Origin: Chloroflexi bacterium HGW-Chloroflexi-8
Lineage (GTDB): Bacteria > Chloroflexota > Anaerolineae > Anaerolineales > Anaerolineaceae
Reading direction: 5' to 3'
DNA: 34,417 nucleotides
Assembly: GCA_002841995.1 (NCBI GenBank)
Contig: PHBS01000020.1
Span: forward strand, 1 to 34,417
Every line of letters begins with the position of its first letter. Position 1 is the first letter of the stretch. Of this stretch, positions 25,392 to 33,797 are shown piece after piece. The position numbers and the translations under genes were made by a program. The notes beneath the pieces are model-generated. The model had not been told where the DNA came from, made no database searches, and saw only the letters and a list, made by a program, of their open reading frames with translations.

Positions 25392-26750
25392 ATGAACGAC
25401 CAACCATTTATTTCGGAGCCTGAATTTTCAAAATTGAAACAAACACTTTTGCAAAGGGAAGCTAAACTTTCGATTATCAGCAGCGTTCAATTGGGGCTTT
25501 CATCACAACTTGAAGTACAGGAAATTTATAATTTAGTCGGCGATAAGATTCGGGAAATATTTGATGCCCAGGTCGTCATGATATCTACATACTACCCGGA
25601 ATCGAATACGGTCGAACATCGCTATGCCATTGAAAAAGGACAGCGCATATTTGCACCCGGACATCTTCCACCCGGTGGATTTCGATCGCAGATTATTCAA
25701 ACAAAAAAACCACTTCTCGTTTCAACGAACGTCGCAGAAGAAGCTGCCCGACGAAATCAACCAACCTTGCCTAATACGGTGACACCGAAGACGTGGATGG
25801 GTGTACCCATGTTTGTGGGCGACCAGGTTACCGGAGTATTAAGTCTGCAAGATATAGAAAAGGAAAATGCGTTTGGGGAGTCTGAATTAAGATTCTTACA
25901 AACTCTTGCTGCTTCAATGAGTGTCGCGCTGGAAAATGCAAGGTTATGGGAAAAAGAGAATTTATATCGTAAAGCCCTGGAACGCGAATTTGAAATTGGG
26001 CGGGAGATTCAAGCAGGATTTTTACCCACAACAATTCCTCAGCCCAAGAATTGGGAAATTGCTGGGACCCTTAAGCCTGCCCGGGAAGTTGCAGGAGATT
26101 TTTTTGACGTATTTGAATTGCCAAATGATACGATTGGATTGGTTGTTGCGGATGTTTGTGATAAAGGTCTTGGTGCAGCATTATTTATGACATTATTCCG
26201 AAGTTTACTCAGGGCAGTGTCAAACATAGATTTTTATGCCCGCGTCAGATCTGAAGAAATTATTTCAACTGAAAATAGAATTAAAAATGCCATTTCCTTA
26301 ACTAATAATTACATTTTTGAAACGCATGGGGATACAAGCATGTTTGCTACAGTCTTCCTCGGGATTCTTGATGTAAAAACCGGCGAATTAACATTTGTAA
26401 ATGGGGGACATGTTCCTCCAATGGTCATTGCAAATAAGAAACTAAAACATGTTTTAAGACCAACTGGACCTGCAGTAGGAGCAATGCCAGATATTGATTA
26501 TTCTATTCAAAAAATCAATTTATCATTAGGGGAAGTTTTATTCATTTTTACAGATGGAATCACTGATTCGATCAACCTTTCCGGGAAGACATTTGACGAA
26601 AAAGTTGTAATTCCGATATTTTGCGAAGAAAATAGTCTGTCTGAAAATCTGGATCAAATTCAAAGAATGTTGGTGGAGTTTTCTGCCGGGGAAAAACAAT
26701 TTGACGATATAACCATGTTGGCAATTCGTCATAGTAATTGCTTTGAATGA
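25392..26750 (+). CDS. GAF-domain SpoIIE/RsbU-type serine phosphatase
   Basis: 452 residues. A GAF sensor domain covers about residues 25-185 (EIFDAQVVMISTYYPESNTV to LRFLQTLAASMSVALENARL). A short helical linker, EREFEIGREIQAGFLP, leads into the PP2C-like phosphatase (about 215-450). Metal-site motifs are GDFFDVF, VADVCDKGLGAALFM, FTDGITDS and FDDITMLAI, all intact. Such proteins dephosphorylate anti-sigma-factor antagonists in partner-switching systems in response to a small ligand or redox state. No STAS or anti-sigma gene is adjacent, so the partner lies elsewhere. The ATG at 25392 follows AAGGAGGTGGTGCT; a TTG at 25362 is in frame but less likely. Confidence 0.9.
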   Translation: MNDQPFISEPEFSKLKQTLLQREAKLSIISSVQLGLSSQLEVQEIYNLVGDKIREIFDAQVVMISTYYPESNTVEHRYAIEKGQRIFAPGHLPPGGFRSQIIQTKKPLLVSTNVAEEAARRNQPTLPNTVTPKTWMGVPMFVGDQVTGVLSLQDIEKENAFGESELRFLQTLAASMSVALENARLWEKENLYRKALEREFEIGREIQAGFLPTTIPQPKNWEIAGTLKPAREVAGDFFDVFELPNDTIGLVVADVCDKGLGAALFMTLFRSLLRAVSNIDFYARVRSEEIISTENRIKNAISLTNNYIFETHGDTSMFATVFLGILDVKTGELTFVNGGHVPPMVIANKKLKHVLRPTGPAVGAMPDIDYSIQKINLSLGEVLFIFTDGITDSINLSGKTFDEKVVIPIFCEENSLSENLDQIQRMLVEFSAGEKQFDDITMLAIRHSNCFE

Positions 26751-27530
26751 ACTCAACTCAGGAGAAATAAACTTTCAGACTCATTGCTGTATAAAAACAA
26801 AAAAAATATCGATGTATTAATATCAAAAGCTTATCCAACCAAAAAACAAAGGGGCAAAGATCTAATCTTTCAAAGCCTCCTAATCCTCTTTTTTATTTCA
26901 AATAGGCAGTCTTTTATCCAAAATGTGATCAGGATAGGTTTGAAGATATTGAAAAAAAGTTAGTTATTTTGATTAAATGCTATTCAGTGGGGTTTTTCAA
27001 CAGATTTTTTTTGAGAAAACAAGTACTGAAAGAATAAAGAATAATGCGTGAAATCAATTGATTAAGGAAACCCTTACCCTTTTGAAAGATGGTCTATTTG
27101 TTTATACAAAATATTATAAATTTGTTTTTGGCTAGATAAAATCAAAATCAATCAAAGTATTAACGAAATGGAAATAATATTACATCAGCATTGCTACCTG
27201 AAATGAACAGAAAATACTAGGTACTGTTTTTTTCGTACAACATATTTTTTTTAAAACTTTTTTGATAATTTTTTTATATTTAAACGTAATTAATCAATCT
27301 TGTTGCAAGGAGAAATTTCCTTTACAGTTTTTTGCATTGAAACTTTTGGAAAATATTCTTATGGTATTTGACCATTTGCTATTTATTAGGGTTTGATATT
27401 TAGGCAAAATTTAATCGTAATTATGGAAACATTGTTTTACATATTTTTAAGTCCCGTATGAATTTATTGGCCGTAGATGACAATTTTTATCGATCAATCA
27501 GTAAGTTGATACGAAAGGATATTGATTAGA
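26751..27530. other. Long AT-rich intergenic stretch
   Basis: No gene recognised on either strand over 780 bases. A weak hairpin AAAGAT-CTA-ATCTTT (26857-26871), with a T-rich stretch about 18 bases further on, may end transcription of the phosphatase gene. The rest is poly-A/T-rich and could carry a small RNA, but nothing supports one. Confidence 0.4.
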
Positions 27531-27758
27531 ATGAAACCCGGAAAAAACGATATAAAAAAAGATAAAGAAGAGAGTTGGCCAAAAGGACTCTCGAATCCAG
27601 CCCGGCGGGCATTATCCGGAGAAGGCATTACTGAACTTCATCAATTACAAAATTATAAGCTTTCTGAAATCAAAAAATTACATGGTTTGGGTCCTAAAGG
27701 AATCAGAATCCTGAGCGAAGCACTAGAAAAAATAAACCTGACTTTTAAAAGTGAATAA
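27531..27758 (+). CDS. Helix-hairpin-helix DNA-binding protein
   Basis: 75 residues. After a Lys-rich start (KPGKNDIKKDKEE) the protein reads LSNPARRALSGEGITELHQL, then LSEIKKLHGLGPKGIRILSE. This is two helix-hairpin-helix elements resembling the C-terminal domain of the RNA polymerase alpha subunit. Such small proteins bind DNA non-specifically or act as accessory regulators; the role here is unknown. I chose the ATG at 27531, 11 bases after AAAGGA, over a TTG at 27522 that is only two bases from it. The VOC-SRPBCC fusion follows 45 bases later and may be co-transcribed. Confidence 0.8.
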   Translation: MKPGKNDIKKDKEESWPKGLSNPARRALSGEGITELHQLQNYKLSEIKKLHGLGPKGIRILSEALEKINLTFKSE

Positions 27759-27803
27759 GTAACGAGTTGTCCTCCATCCAATAGAAATTAAAAGGAGTAG
27801 AAG

Positions 27804-28679
27804 ATGGCACAAATAATCCCGTACCTCAAATTTAATGGCAATTGTGAAGAAGCAATGACATTTTATAAAGAGAGCCTGGATGCCGAGTTAGAATTACAGA
27901 AAGTAGAAGGCTCGCCTGTCGCTAGTCAAATGCCTCCAGAAGCAGGAAAGAGAATCCTGCATTCCATGTTAACTAAAAACAGTATGGTCTTAATGGCATC
28001 CGACATGATTTTTGCAGGCAATTTGGTACCCGGAAATGTGATTACGCTTACATTAAATTGTGACAGTTCTGAAGAGATCAACCAGTATTTCCAGAAACTT
28101 TCGGATGGTGGGGAAATTCTCTATCCGCTAAAAGTTGAATTTTGGGGAGCGACCCACGGGCAAGTAAAAGATAAATACGGTTTTATCTGGATGTTAAACC
28201 ACAACAAAAAATCGCTGATAGCAGAACCAGGTTTGCACTCGATTATTGATGTATGGGAATTTGACGCCCCAATTGAATTGGTATTTAGCACAATGACAAA
28301 TCCCGTTTATATCAAAGATTGGTGGGGTCCAAGACGATTTTCGACTCAGGTTGATCAAATGAATGTGGTTCCAGGTGGTTCCTGGCGATTTATTCAAAGA
28401 GATACGGATAACAACACCTATGCATTTCATGGTGTCTACCACGACGTTACGCCACCCACTCAACTCGTATACACATTTGAATTTGAAGGTATGCCGGGAC
28501 ATGTGCTGATGGAAACAATTAAATTTGCCGGTGAAAATAATAAGACAAAGGTGACCAGTACTTCTGTTTTCCAATCCGTGGCAGACCGCGATGGTATGTT
28601 TAAATCCGGAGCAGAGGAAGGCTCCACGGAATCTCAGGATCGGTTAGTTGTTCTCTTATCCAAACTTAAATCAATGTAA
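27804..28679 (+). CDS. Fusion of a PhnB-like VOC domain and an AHSA1-like SRPBCC domain
   Basis: 291 residues, about the sum of two families. Residues 1-135 form a complete PhnB-like VOC domain: AQIIPYLKFNGNCEEAMTFY at the start and GQVKDKYGFIWMLNHNKKS at its end. Residues 140-291 form a complete AHSA1-type SRPBCC domain: VWEFDAPIELVFSTMTNPVY, IKDWWGPRRFST, VPGGSWRFIQRD and a closing RLVVLLSKL. There is no stop or ribosome site between them, so this is one polypeptide. Both domains bind small hydrophobic or oxidisable ligands; the joint substrate is unknown. The ATG follows AAAGGAGTAGAAG. Confidence 0.87.
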   Translation: MAQIIPYLKFNGNCEEAMTFYKESLDAELELQKVEGSPVASQMPPEAGKRILHSMLTKNSMVLMASDMIFAGNLVPGNVITLTLNCDSSEEINQYFQKLSDGGEILYPLKVEFWGATHGQVKDKYGFIWMLNHNKKSLIAEPGLHSIIDVWEFDAPIELVFSTMTNPVYIKDWWGPRRFSTQVDQMNVVPGGSWRFIQRDTDNNTYAFHGVYHDVTPPTQLVYTFEFEGMPGHVLMETIKFAGENNKTKVTSTSVFQSVADRDGMFKSGAEEGSTESQDRLVVLLSKLKSM

Positions 28680-28773
28680 GTAATAAAAAAAATCTTTTAA
28701 GGGTAACAATATTCCGGGAAAATGTCGTAGTTGTATTTAGCAGCAACGGAAAAGGAAGAAAGGAAATCAAGTT

Positions 28774-29583
28774 TTGAAACCTATTTTAAGATTATTGGCA
28801 ATATTTCCACACCCGGATGATGAATCTCTCGGGCTTGGGGGCACACTTGCTAAATACAGCGCTGAAGGAGTAGAAACTACTCTGATTTGTGCAACACGGG
28901 GTGAACGCGGCTGGACTGGTCCTCCGGAAAAGAACCCAGGTCTGGAAGGTTTGGGGAAAATCAGAGAAGCAGAGCTAAAATGTGCTGTCGCGCATCTTGG
29001 ACTCAAAGAAACAATTTTCCTGGATTATATTGATGGTGATGTGGATAAGGCAAATCCAGAAGAGATTATTTCAAAAATCACACATCAAATACGTAGAATT
29101 CAGCCGCATGTGGTGATTACATTTCCGTTAGATGGTAATTATGGACATCCGGATCACATAGCTATTTCGCAATTTACAAGTGCTGCTTTGGTGTATTCTG
29201 CGGACCCAGGTTTTGTTGACCCCTTCGACCTATCTCCATATCGAGTGCCGAAATACTATCATATGGTCGATTCAAAAAAAATGGTGGATGCTCTGCAAAA
29301 GATGATTGGTGGACTGAATATGGAGGTTGATGGTGTGATACGCAATCATTTCGGTTGGGAAGAATGGGCAATTACCACCAGGATTAATACAGGAGAATAT
29401 TTTAACACCCTTTGGAACGCAATACTTTGTCATCAATCGCAGTTAGCCGGGTTTGAAGGTTTCCTTGAATTGCCAGCGGAAAAACACAAAATTCTTTTTA
29501 GTGAAGGCACATTTATTCGAATTTACAGCTTTGTCAATGGGGGAAGAAAAATTGAAACAGACCTATTTGAAGGATTAAGGTAG
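28774..29583 (+). CDS. PIG-L/LmbE-family deacetylase
   Basis: 269 residues. The zinc-binding motif FPHPDDES is at residues 11-18 (His13, Asp16) and the third ligand is in GHPDH (125-128), both typical of LmbE-like N-acetylglucosaminyl deacetylases. Members deacetylate N-acetylglucosamine conjugates, for example in mycothiol or bacillithiol formation or GPI-type glycolipids. The conserved TRGERGW after the second strand is also present. The substrate cannot be assigned. The start is TTG after AAGGAAATCAAGTT, a slightly long spacing. It lies 94 bases after the fusion gene, and no thiol-biosynthesis partner is adjacent. Confidence 0.88.
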   Translation: MKPILRLLAIFPHPDDESLGLGGTLAKYSAEGVETTLICATRGERGWTGPPEKNPGLEGLGKIREAELKCAVAHLGLKETIFLDYIDGDVDKANPEEIISKITHQIRRIQPHVVITFPLDGNYGHPDHIAISQFTSAALVYSADPGFVDPFDLSPYRVPKYYHMVDSKKMVDALQKMIGGLNMEVDGVIRNHFGWEEWAITTRINTGEYFNTLWNAILCHQSQLAGFEGFLELPAEKHKILFSEGTFIRIYSFVNGGRKIETDLFEGLR

Positions 29584-29805
29584 AGTCAGGAAAATTTTAT
29601 TGATCAAAAAAGATCTATCATTTTTTAATTTTTTTTATCCGTAAACTGGGGATTCAAAACTCTGAAACTCTTTTTACGTTCGTTTTTAAATAAATAGAAT
29701 TTAGTTATTTTTCTAACCTAAAATTATTTAATCAACCACAAGATTTTCAAATCCAATCCTAAATAGCTATATAATTGAATATGGTTATAGGGATCAAAAG
29801 AAACC

Positions 29806-30315
29806 ATGGCAATCCTGAGAGCGATAAAATCAGATATTACTACACTCAAAGTGGATGCAATTGTCAATGCAGCCAATGAGTCTCTATTAGGTGGTGGTGG
29901 TGTAGATGGTGCAATTCATCGTGCAGCCGGACCTGAATTGTTACGGGCTTGTCGTCCTTTAGGAGGTTGTAAAACAGGAGAAGCCAAGATCACACCGGGA
30001 TTTAATTTGCCAGCTAAATATGTAATTCATACTGTAGGACCTGTGTGGCACGGTGGAAGTTTTGATGAAGCAGAACTATTAGCTTCCTGTTACCGTAGAT
30101 CACTGGAAATTGCACAGGAGAATATGGTATCTTCAATCGCTTTTCCATCTATTAGCACTGGTGTCTATGGTTACCCTATTCGTTTGGCCGCTCAAATCGC
30201 AGTTGATACTGTCCGATATTTTCCCGCGTATTCACAATCAATAGCTGAAATTATATTCTGTTGTTATTCGGAATATGATCTTCGTGTTTACAATATGCAG
30301 CTTGAATCGAAATAG
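29806..30315 (+). CDS. Macrodomain protein (ADP-ribose deacylase type)
   Basis: 169 residues, a single macrodomain. The MacroD-type motifs are complete: [20 protein letters not shown] (with the catalytic-region NAAN at 21-24), then [11 protein letters not shown], and the phosphate loop [10 protein letters not shown] (115-124). Such enzymes hydrolyse O-acetyl-ADP-ribose and remove ADP-ribose from acidic residues. The protein is cytoplasmic. The start codon follows GGGATCAAAAGAAACC, a weak ribosome site; TATAAT at 29770-29775 may be the -10 box. No sirtuin or ADP-ribosyltransferase is nearby. Confidence 0.9.
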   Translation: MAILRAIKSDITTLKVDAIVNAANESLLGGGGVDGAIHRAAGPELLRACRPLGGCKTGEAKITPGFNLPAKYVIHTVGPVWHGGSFDEAELLASCYRRSLEIAQENMVSSIAFPSISTGVYGYPIRLAAQIAVDTVRYFPAYSQSIAEIIFCCYSEYDLRVYNMQLESK

Positions 30316-30390
30316 CGTTTATTAGCCAACACATTTTTAAAAAGAAACTTTTTTGTTTTTCAATGATCCTGACTTTATATGGAGGAAAAA

Positions 30391-30912
30391 ATGGCCCATC
30401 CTTTAATTACTCAATTGCGTTTTACGCGTAGTGAATTCCATAGATCTGTAAAAAATGTAAGTGTTAAGGATGGCAAAACTCGAATTTTGCCAATGAATTG
30501 CCTTGGCTGGAATGTCGGACATCTCGCCTGGCAAGAGCAGCGATATTTTCTCTTTTTTCGACTGGGAAACTATTTATATCCAGAAATACAAGCAGAATTT
30601 GCTTTTGGTTCTCCTGCCAGTACGCCTTCTATTAAAGAAATGCTTGAAAAATGGACGAAAATCACCGAAGAAATTGATCCTTGGTTAGATACATTAACAA
30701 CAGCGATTCTTTCAAAACAAATTATTATTGATGGTAAAGAGTCTTCCAAAACTTATGGAAATCTTATTCAAAGAACAATTTACCATTATTGGTACCATCT
30801 CGGTGAGAATATGGCAATTCGCCAACAATTAGGACATAAAGATTTGCCAATCTTCGTCGGTAATATTGATTCCAATGCCCCATACATTCCAGAAAGTTCA
30901 ACAAGTCTTTGA
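30391..30912 (+). CDS. DinB-superfamily protein
   Basis: 173 residues, predicted four-helix bundle. Metal-ligand candidates are the His of NCLGWNVGHLAWQEQRYF in helix 2 and two His in RTIYHYWYHLGENMAIRQQL in helix 4, the usual three-His DinB/YfiT arrangement. Family members are metal-dependent thiol-S-transferases or stress-induced proteins of unknown activity. I chose the ATG at 30391 after GGAGGAAAAA; an ATG at 30379 would contain the ribosome site. The gene ends 31 bases before a strong bidirectional terminator. Confidence 0.82.
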   Translation: MAHPLITQLRFTRSEFHRSVKNVSVKDGKTRILPMNCLGWNVGHLAWQEQRYFLFFRLGNYLYPEIQAEFAFGSPASTPSIKEMLEKWTKITEEIDPWLDTLTTAILSKQIIIDGKESSKTYGNLIQRTIYHYWYHLGENMAIRQQLGHKDLPIFVGNIDSNAPYIPESSTSL

Positions 30913-30943
30913 ATCCTTAAATCAAATAACCGTGCAATCAATA

Positions 30944-30985
30944 AAAACAGGTATTGACCAAATTTTCAAGGTCAATACCTGTTTT
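30944..30985. terminator. Bidirectional intrinsic terminator
   Basis: AAAACAGGTATTGACC and GGTCAATACCTGTTTT form a perfect 16-bp stem with a 10-base loop. The A-run and T-run at the two ends serve both strands: the DinB-like gene (plus) and the 74-residue gene (minus) converge on it. Confidence 0.92.
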
Positions 30986-31002
30986 ACGTCGGTTATTCTG
31001 AC

Positions 31003-31227
31003 TTATTGAACTTTTTTATTGATTTCATCCAGTACAGATTGAACTTTTTCTTTTGTCAATCCTAGTTGAGCTGCCTGCGGCATTGCAAGTAACATGGTTA
31101 GTGTCATTCCTTTTGCCATTGCAATCATTGGATTTGCTGCCAATCCCGGAACATATTGTTCCAGAATTTTTTTCGCTTGTGGGTCATCCAATAAAGTGCC
31201 CAATGTCGTATCCAGTGTAAATTTCAT
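31003..31227 (-). CDS. Small conserved protein of unknown function
   Basis: 74 residues, all helical by eye: FTLDTTLGTLLDDPQAKKIL, then PGLAANPMIAMAKGMTLTML, then LGLTKEKVQSVLDEINKKV. There is no signal or membrane segment. From memory, similar short modules occur at the C-termini of some carbohydrate-active enzymes; I cannot verify this. The ATG follows AGGAGGAAAAT, a very strong ribosome site, so a real gene is likely. It is downstream of the two-membrane-segment protein on the same strand (104 bases) and ends at the shared terminator. Confidence 0.75.
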   Translation of the reverse strand: MKFTLDTTLGTLLDDPQAKKILEQYVPGLAANPMIAMAKGMTLTMLLAMPQAAQLGLTKEKVQSVLDEINKKVQ

Positions 31228-31290
31228 ATTTTCCTCCTGAGACTAAAACAATATCTTAAATATACATTCTGTAAATTTATTATAACAAAC

Positions 31291-31307
31291 AAGCATCTCA
31301 AATGCTT
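31291..31307 (-). terminator. Weak hairpin between two minus-strand genes
   Basis: AAGCAT-CTCAA-ATGCTT, a 6-bp stem; on the minus strand it is followed by GTTTGTT. It could attenuate transcription from the gene ending at 31332. Confidence 0.3.
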
Positions 31308-31331
31308 ATACATTCCAGAAACAGGCCATTA

Positions 31332-32258
31332 TTAATTTTCGGGCTCGTTAGAATCTTTTTTTACTTCAACTTTGTTGTCTTCCATTTCTACTTTTGCTGC
31401 TGCCATGGTTGTTGCGGTTCCATGGAATAATTCCAAACCCTGACTCAATATCACTACCTGAACCGCTAATAGCCAAAGGAAAAACAACGTCAAAATGGTA
31501 ACAGTGATATTAAGAACAGTGGGCAAATTATTTTTCATGCTGGTTAGCATAGTCTGCAAATTATCCATCGATGATTTAGATTCGCCAATCATAGATTTGT
31601 ATTCGCCCAGGCTTTTAGAAATCAATGATACACTCTCGGACATTGTCGATAAATTTGTTTGAATTGCATCCAAATTATTATCTGCTTTGTCTAAATTTGT
31701 AGACATATCATTAAATGTTTGGGGAAGATTTACTAAATTCTTAGCCAAATCTCCTAAAGATTCAGCTAACGGCTTTTCAGGAATCACAGGTTTTTCGGGT
31801 TGTACAAACATCATAGCCAGTAACGGATTCGTACTGGCAAGCATTTGAAAATTCTCAAATGATTTCATGGATGCTTCTAATACTTTCGCAGCTTCCTGGG
31901 CAGCTTTCAAAGAAGTAGTAGCATCCTCCATGGTTTGCGGAAGCGTATCGCCCATGACCGAATTAAGTTGGGTAAAAACAGGTTTGGTATCCTGCACCGT
32001 TAATGCTGTCGTTTCCAACATCGTAGAAAGAGCATCCACACTCGTTACTGTTGCACCCAGAGCTTCGCCGGTGATATCCATCACATCTTTACTGGTCGTA
32101 ATGCTATTATCCAAAGTCGCAATTGTGGAACTTAATGAACTTGTGATTTGTGGTTTAAATACCCAAATCGTAACCAGGCCAGCCAGACTCAGGATCAAAC
32201 CTAATACCCCTGCTATCATAACCAAAATTCCTAACAGACGTCGAATTGCTTTCATCAT
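31332..32258 (-). CDS. Two-membrane-segment protein with a long helical external domain
   Basis: 308 residues; no named family recognised. A first membrane segment (about 9-34) is followed by about 215 residues rich in Ser, Thr, Leu and Asn with spaced hydrophobic positions, consistent with long coiled-coil helices (for example MSTNLDKADNNLDAIQTNLS and MSESVSLISKSLGEYKSM), interrupted by a Pro-rich stretch (QPEKPVIPEKPL). A second membrane segment (about 252-275) leads to a charged tail (EMEDNKVEVKKDSNEPEN). The layout recalls chemoreceptor-like or MCE-associated proteins but lacks their motifs. Two ATG codons follow GAGGAGGG. A 12-bp inverted repeat lies 86 bases upstream. Confidence 0.75.
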   Translation of the reverse strand: MMKAIRRLLGILVMIAGVLGLILSLAGLVTIWVFKPQITSSLSSTIATLDNSITTSKDVMDITGEALGATVTSVDALSTMLETTALTVQDTKPVFTQLNSVMGDTLPQTMEDATTSLKAAQEAAKVLEASMKSFENFQMLASTNPLLAMMFVQPEKPVIPEKPLAESLGDLAKNLVNLPQTFNDMSTNLDKADNNLDAIQTNLSTMSESVSLISKSLGEYKSMIGESKSSMDNLQTMLTSMKNNLPTVLNITVTILTLFFLWLLAVQVVILSQGLELFHGTATTMAAAKVEMEDNKVEVKKDSNEPEN

Positions 32259-32343
32259 CCCTCCTCAAATTTACTTTTCATTCCATTAAGAATATTATAT
32301 AACTTTGGCTGCGCTTTGCAGCAAAATATAACGGTACTGTTGT

Positions 32344-32374
32344 AATCAATATTGGCACCATACCAATATTGATT
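32344..32374. promoter_or_regulatory. Perfect 12-bp inverted repeat
   Basis: AATCAATATTGG - CACCATA - CCAATATTGATT between the SDR stop and the two-segment membrane protein on the minus strand. There is no T-run on either side, so it may be an operator or a factor-dependent terminator rather than an intrinsic one. Confidence 0.5.
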
Positions 32375-32429
32375 AGTTAACAATATCAATTGAATCTTAC
32401 CAATTTGAACTCAATTCATTGGGATCTGC

Positions 32430-33305
32430 TTATAAATTTGACAACCGACTACTTTCGTTCCAAAGCTTTTGCCAGGTTTCGCGATTGTATGAATGTTTAT
32501 TGGATTTCACCTGGTGATTGGTTTCATCCCAATATCCACCCGAAATATCCTCCACAGCAGGATCCGCAGCCAGAAAGCAATAAGTTTGTGCCTGTTTTTC
32601 CGGTGTGATCGACATTTTTCGTTTAATATTATAAATTTTCTTCAACCATGTCGGTAAATGCGTCAATCTTTCATCTGGAATCGCCACATTCGTGACGCGA
32701 ATGCAATTCACTGTGATTCCAGTTCCTTTAAGTCGATCAGCAAGATCATAAGTGAACATAACTTGAGCAAGTTTTGAATGGTAATAAGCATGTTGGACAC
32801 TAAACTTACGTTCGCCATTAAGATTGTCAAATTCAATGTCCAGATTGGGATACATGACCAAACCCTTCGAAGCCACGTTGATAATTCGGCTGGGAGCGCT
32901 GCTTTTCATTAAATCTAAAAGGAGATGCGTCATCAGGAAAACGCCAATATGATTCGTAGCAAAAATCGTCTCCACACGATCCTCCGTCAATACAGGTGTT
33001 TTAAGATTTTGATCAAAATTTGCGGCATTATGAATTAAGACATCAAGTCTGGAGTGGGTAGATAAGAATTCAGCTACCCCTTCGCGAATCGATTGCTGAG
33101 AAGCCAGATCCATTTGCAATAATTCGACATTCGCATTTGCAGAAATATTTTGAATATCTTCCACAGCCTTTTTACCCCGTTCCTGTGAGCGACAGGCGAT
33201 TACTACTTTTGCACCCATTTCTGCCAATTGAATTGCAGCAGCTTTTCCAATCCCGGAATTTCCACCAGTAATTAAAACTGTTTTATTTTCAAGGTTATAT
33301 TTCAT
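32430..33305 (-). CDS. Short-chain dehydrogenase/reductase (retinol-dehydrogenase-like)
   Basis: 291 residues. The cofactor motif TGGNSGIG is at residues 13-20, and VIACRSQERGKKA after the second strand has the Arg that favours NADP(H). The Asn motif reads NAAN, and the catalytic residues are Ser146 (NVAS), Tyr174 and Lys178 (YYHSK). The overall pattern matches the retinol-dehydrogenase/WW-domain-oxidoreductase-like SDRs. The substrate is unknown. I chose the ATG at 33305 after AAAGGAGACGTTA; a further in-frame start at 33335 would add ten residues containing that site. It is divergent from the XRE gene. Confidence 0.9.
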   Translation of the reverse strand: MKYNLENKTVLITGGNSGIGKAAAIQLAEMGAKVVIACRSQERGKKAVEDIQNISANANVELLQMDLASQQSIREGVAEFLSTHSRLDVLIHNAANFDQNLKTPVLTEDRVETIFATNHIGVFLMTHLLLDLMKSSAPSRIINVASKGLVMYPNLDIEFDNLNGERKFSVQHAYYHSKLAQVMFTYDLADRLKGTGITVNCIRVTNVAIPDERLTHLPTWLKKIYNIKRKMSITPEKQAQTYCFLAADPAVEDISGGYWDETNHQVKSNKHSYNRETWQKLWNESSRLSNL

Positions 33306-33378
33306 TAACGTCTCCTTTACCGATACCTCGGTCATGACGATGTGTTCCCCAATCAGATTGTTTACGAATCCATTTATT

Positions 33379-33408
33379 AATATATCAATATTCGCCTGAT
33401 TATTTCAA
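33379..33408 (-). promoter_or_regulatory. Candidate promoter for the SDR gene
   Basis: On the minus strand TTGAAA (33408-33403) and TATATT (33384-33379) are separated by 18 bases, about 73 bases before the start codon. Confidence 0.45.
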
Positions 33409-33506
33409 ATGATTTCTTGTGCTTATTTGGATTCAGAGTATACAAAGTGAATTTCTCTCGGAAAAAATCGCCTTTTCAACCATCCTTCAAGTTTGAATCT
33501 TAAAAA

Positions 33507-33568
33507 ATGTAAAGCCTACTTGACATGTAAAGGTTACTTTACTATAATATGTACAGTTACCTTTACAT
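33507..33568 (+). promoter_or_regulatory. Consensus promoter with an operator array before the XRE gene
   Basis: TTGACA (33520-33525) and TATAAT (33543-33548) are both perfect with a 17-base spacer. The spacer holds the palindrome GTAAAG-N4-CTTTAC (33527-33542). The longer half-site ATGTAAAGGTTAC (33525-33537) recurs directly at 33507-33519 (ATGTAAAGCCTAC) and inverted at 33556-33568 (GTTACCTTTACAT, 12 of 13). A strong promoter embedded in three related half-sites indicates tight repression, most simply by the XRE protein itself. Confidence 0.75.
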
Positions 33569-33578
33569 TGGAGGATTT

Positions 33579-33797
33579 ATGAAGAATAACCTGGAAGCAT
33601 TACGGTCAAAACATGGATTGACTCAACAGGAGTTGGCTGACCGAGTAGAGGTTTCGCGGCAAACCATCATTTCGTTAGAAGGTGGCCGCTACAATCCCTC
33701 TATTCTGCTGGCATATCGTCTGGCACGATTATTTCAAATAACTATCGAAGAAATTTTTATTTATTCACCGGAGGAAAATGAAAATGAAAAACAGTAA
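33579..33797 (+). CDS. XRE/Cro-type regulator (YozG-like)
   Basis: 72 residues, essentially one helix-turn-helix domain: LRSKHGLTQQELADRVEVSR, then QTIISLEGGRYNPSILLAYR, and LARLFQITIEEIF. This is the small YozG-like group of stand-alone XRE regulators, often encoded with a membrane protein. The ATG follows TGGAGGATTT. An in-frame ATG at 33549 lies within the promoter and operator and is rejected as a start. The membrane-protein gene begins inside its last codons (14-base overlap), so the two are translationally linked. The upstream operator suggests autoregulation. Confidence 0.92.
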   Translation: MKNNLEALRSKHGLTQQELADRVEVSRQTIISLEGGRYNPSILLAYRLARLFQITIEEIFIYSPEENENEKQ

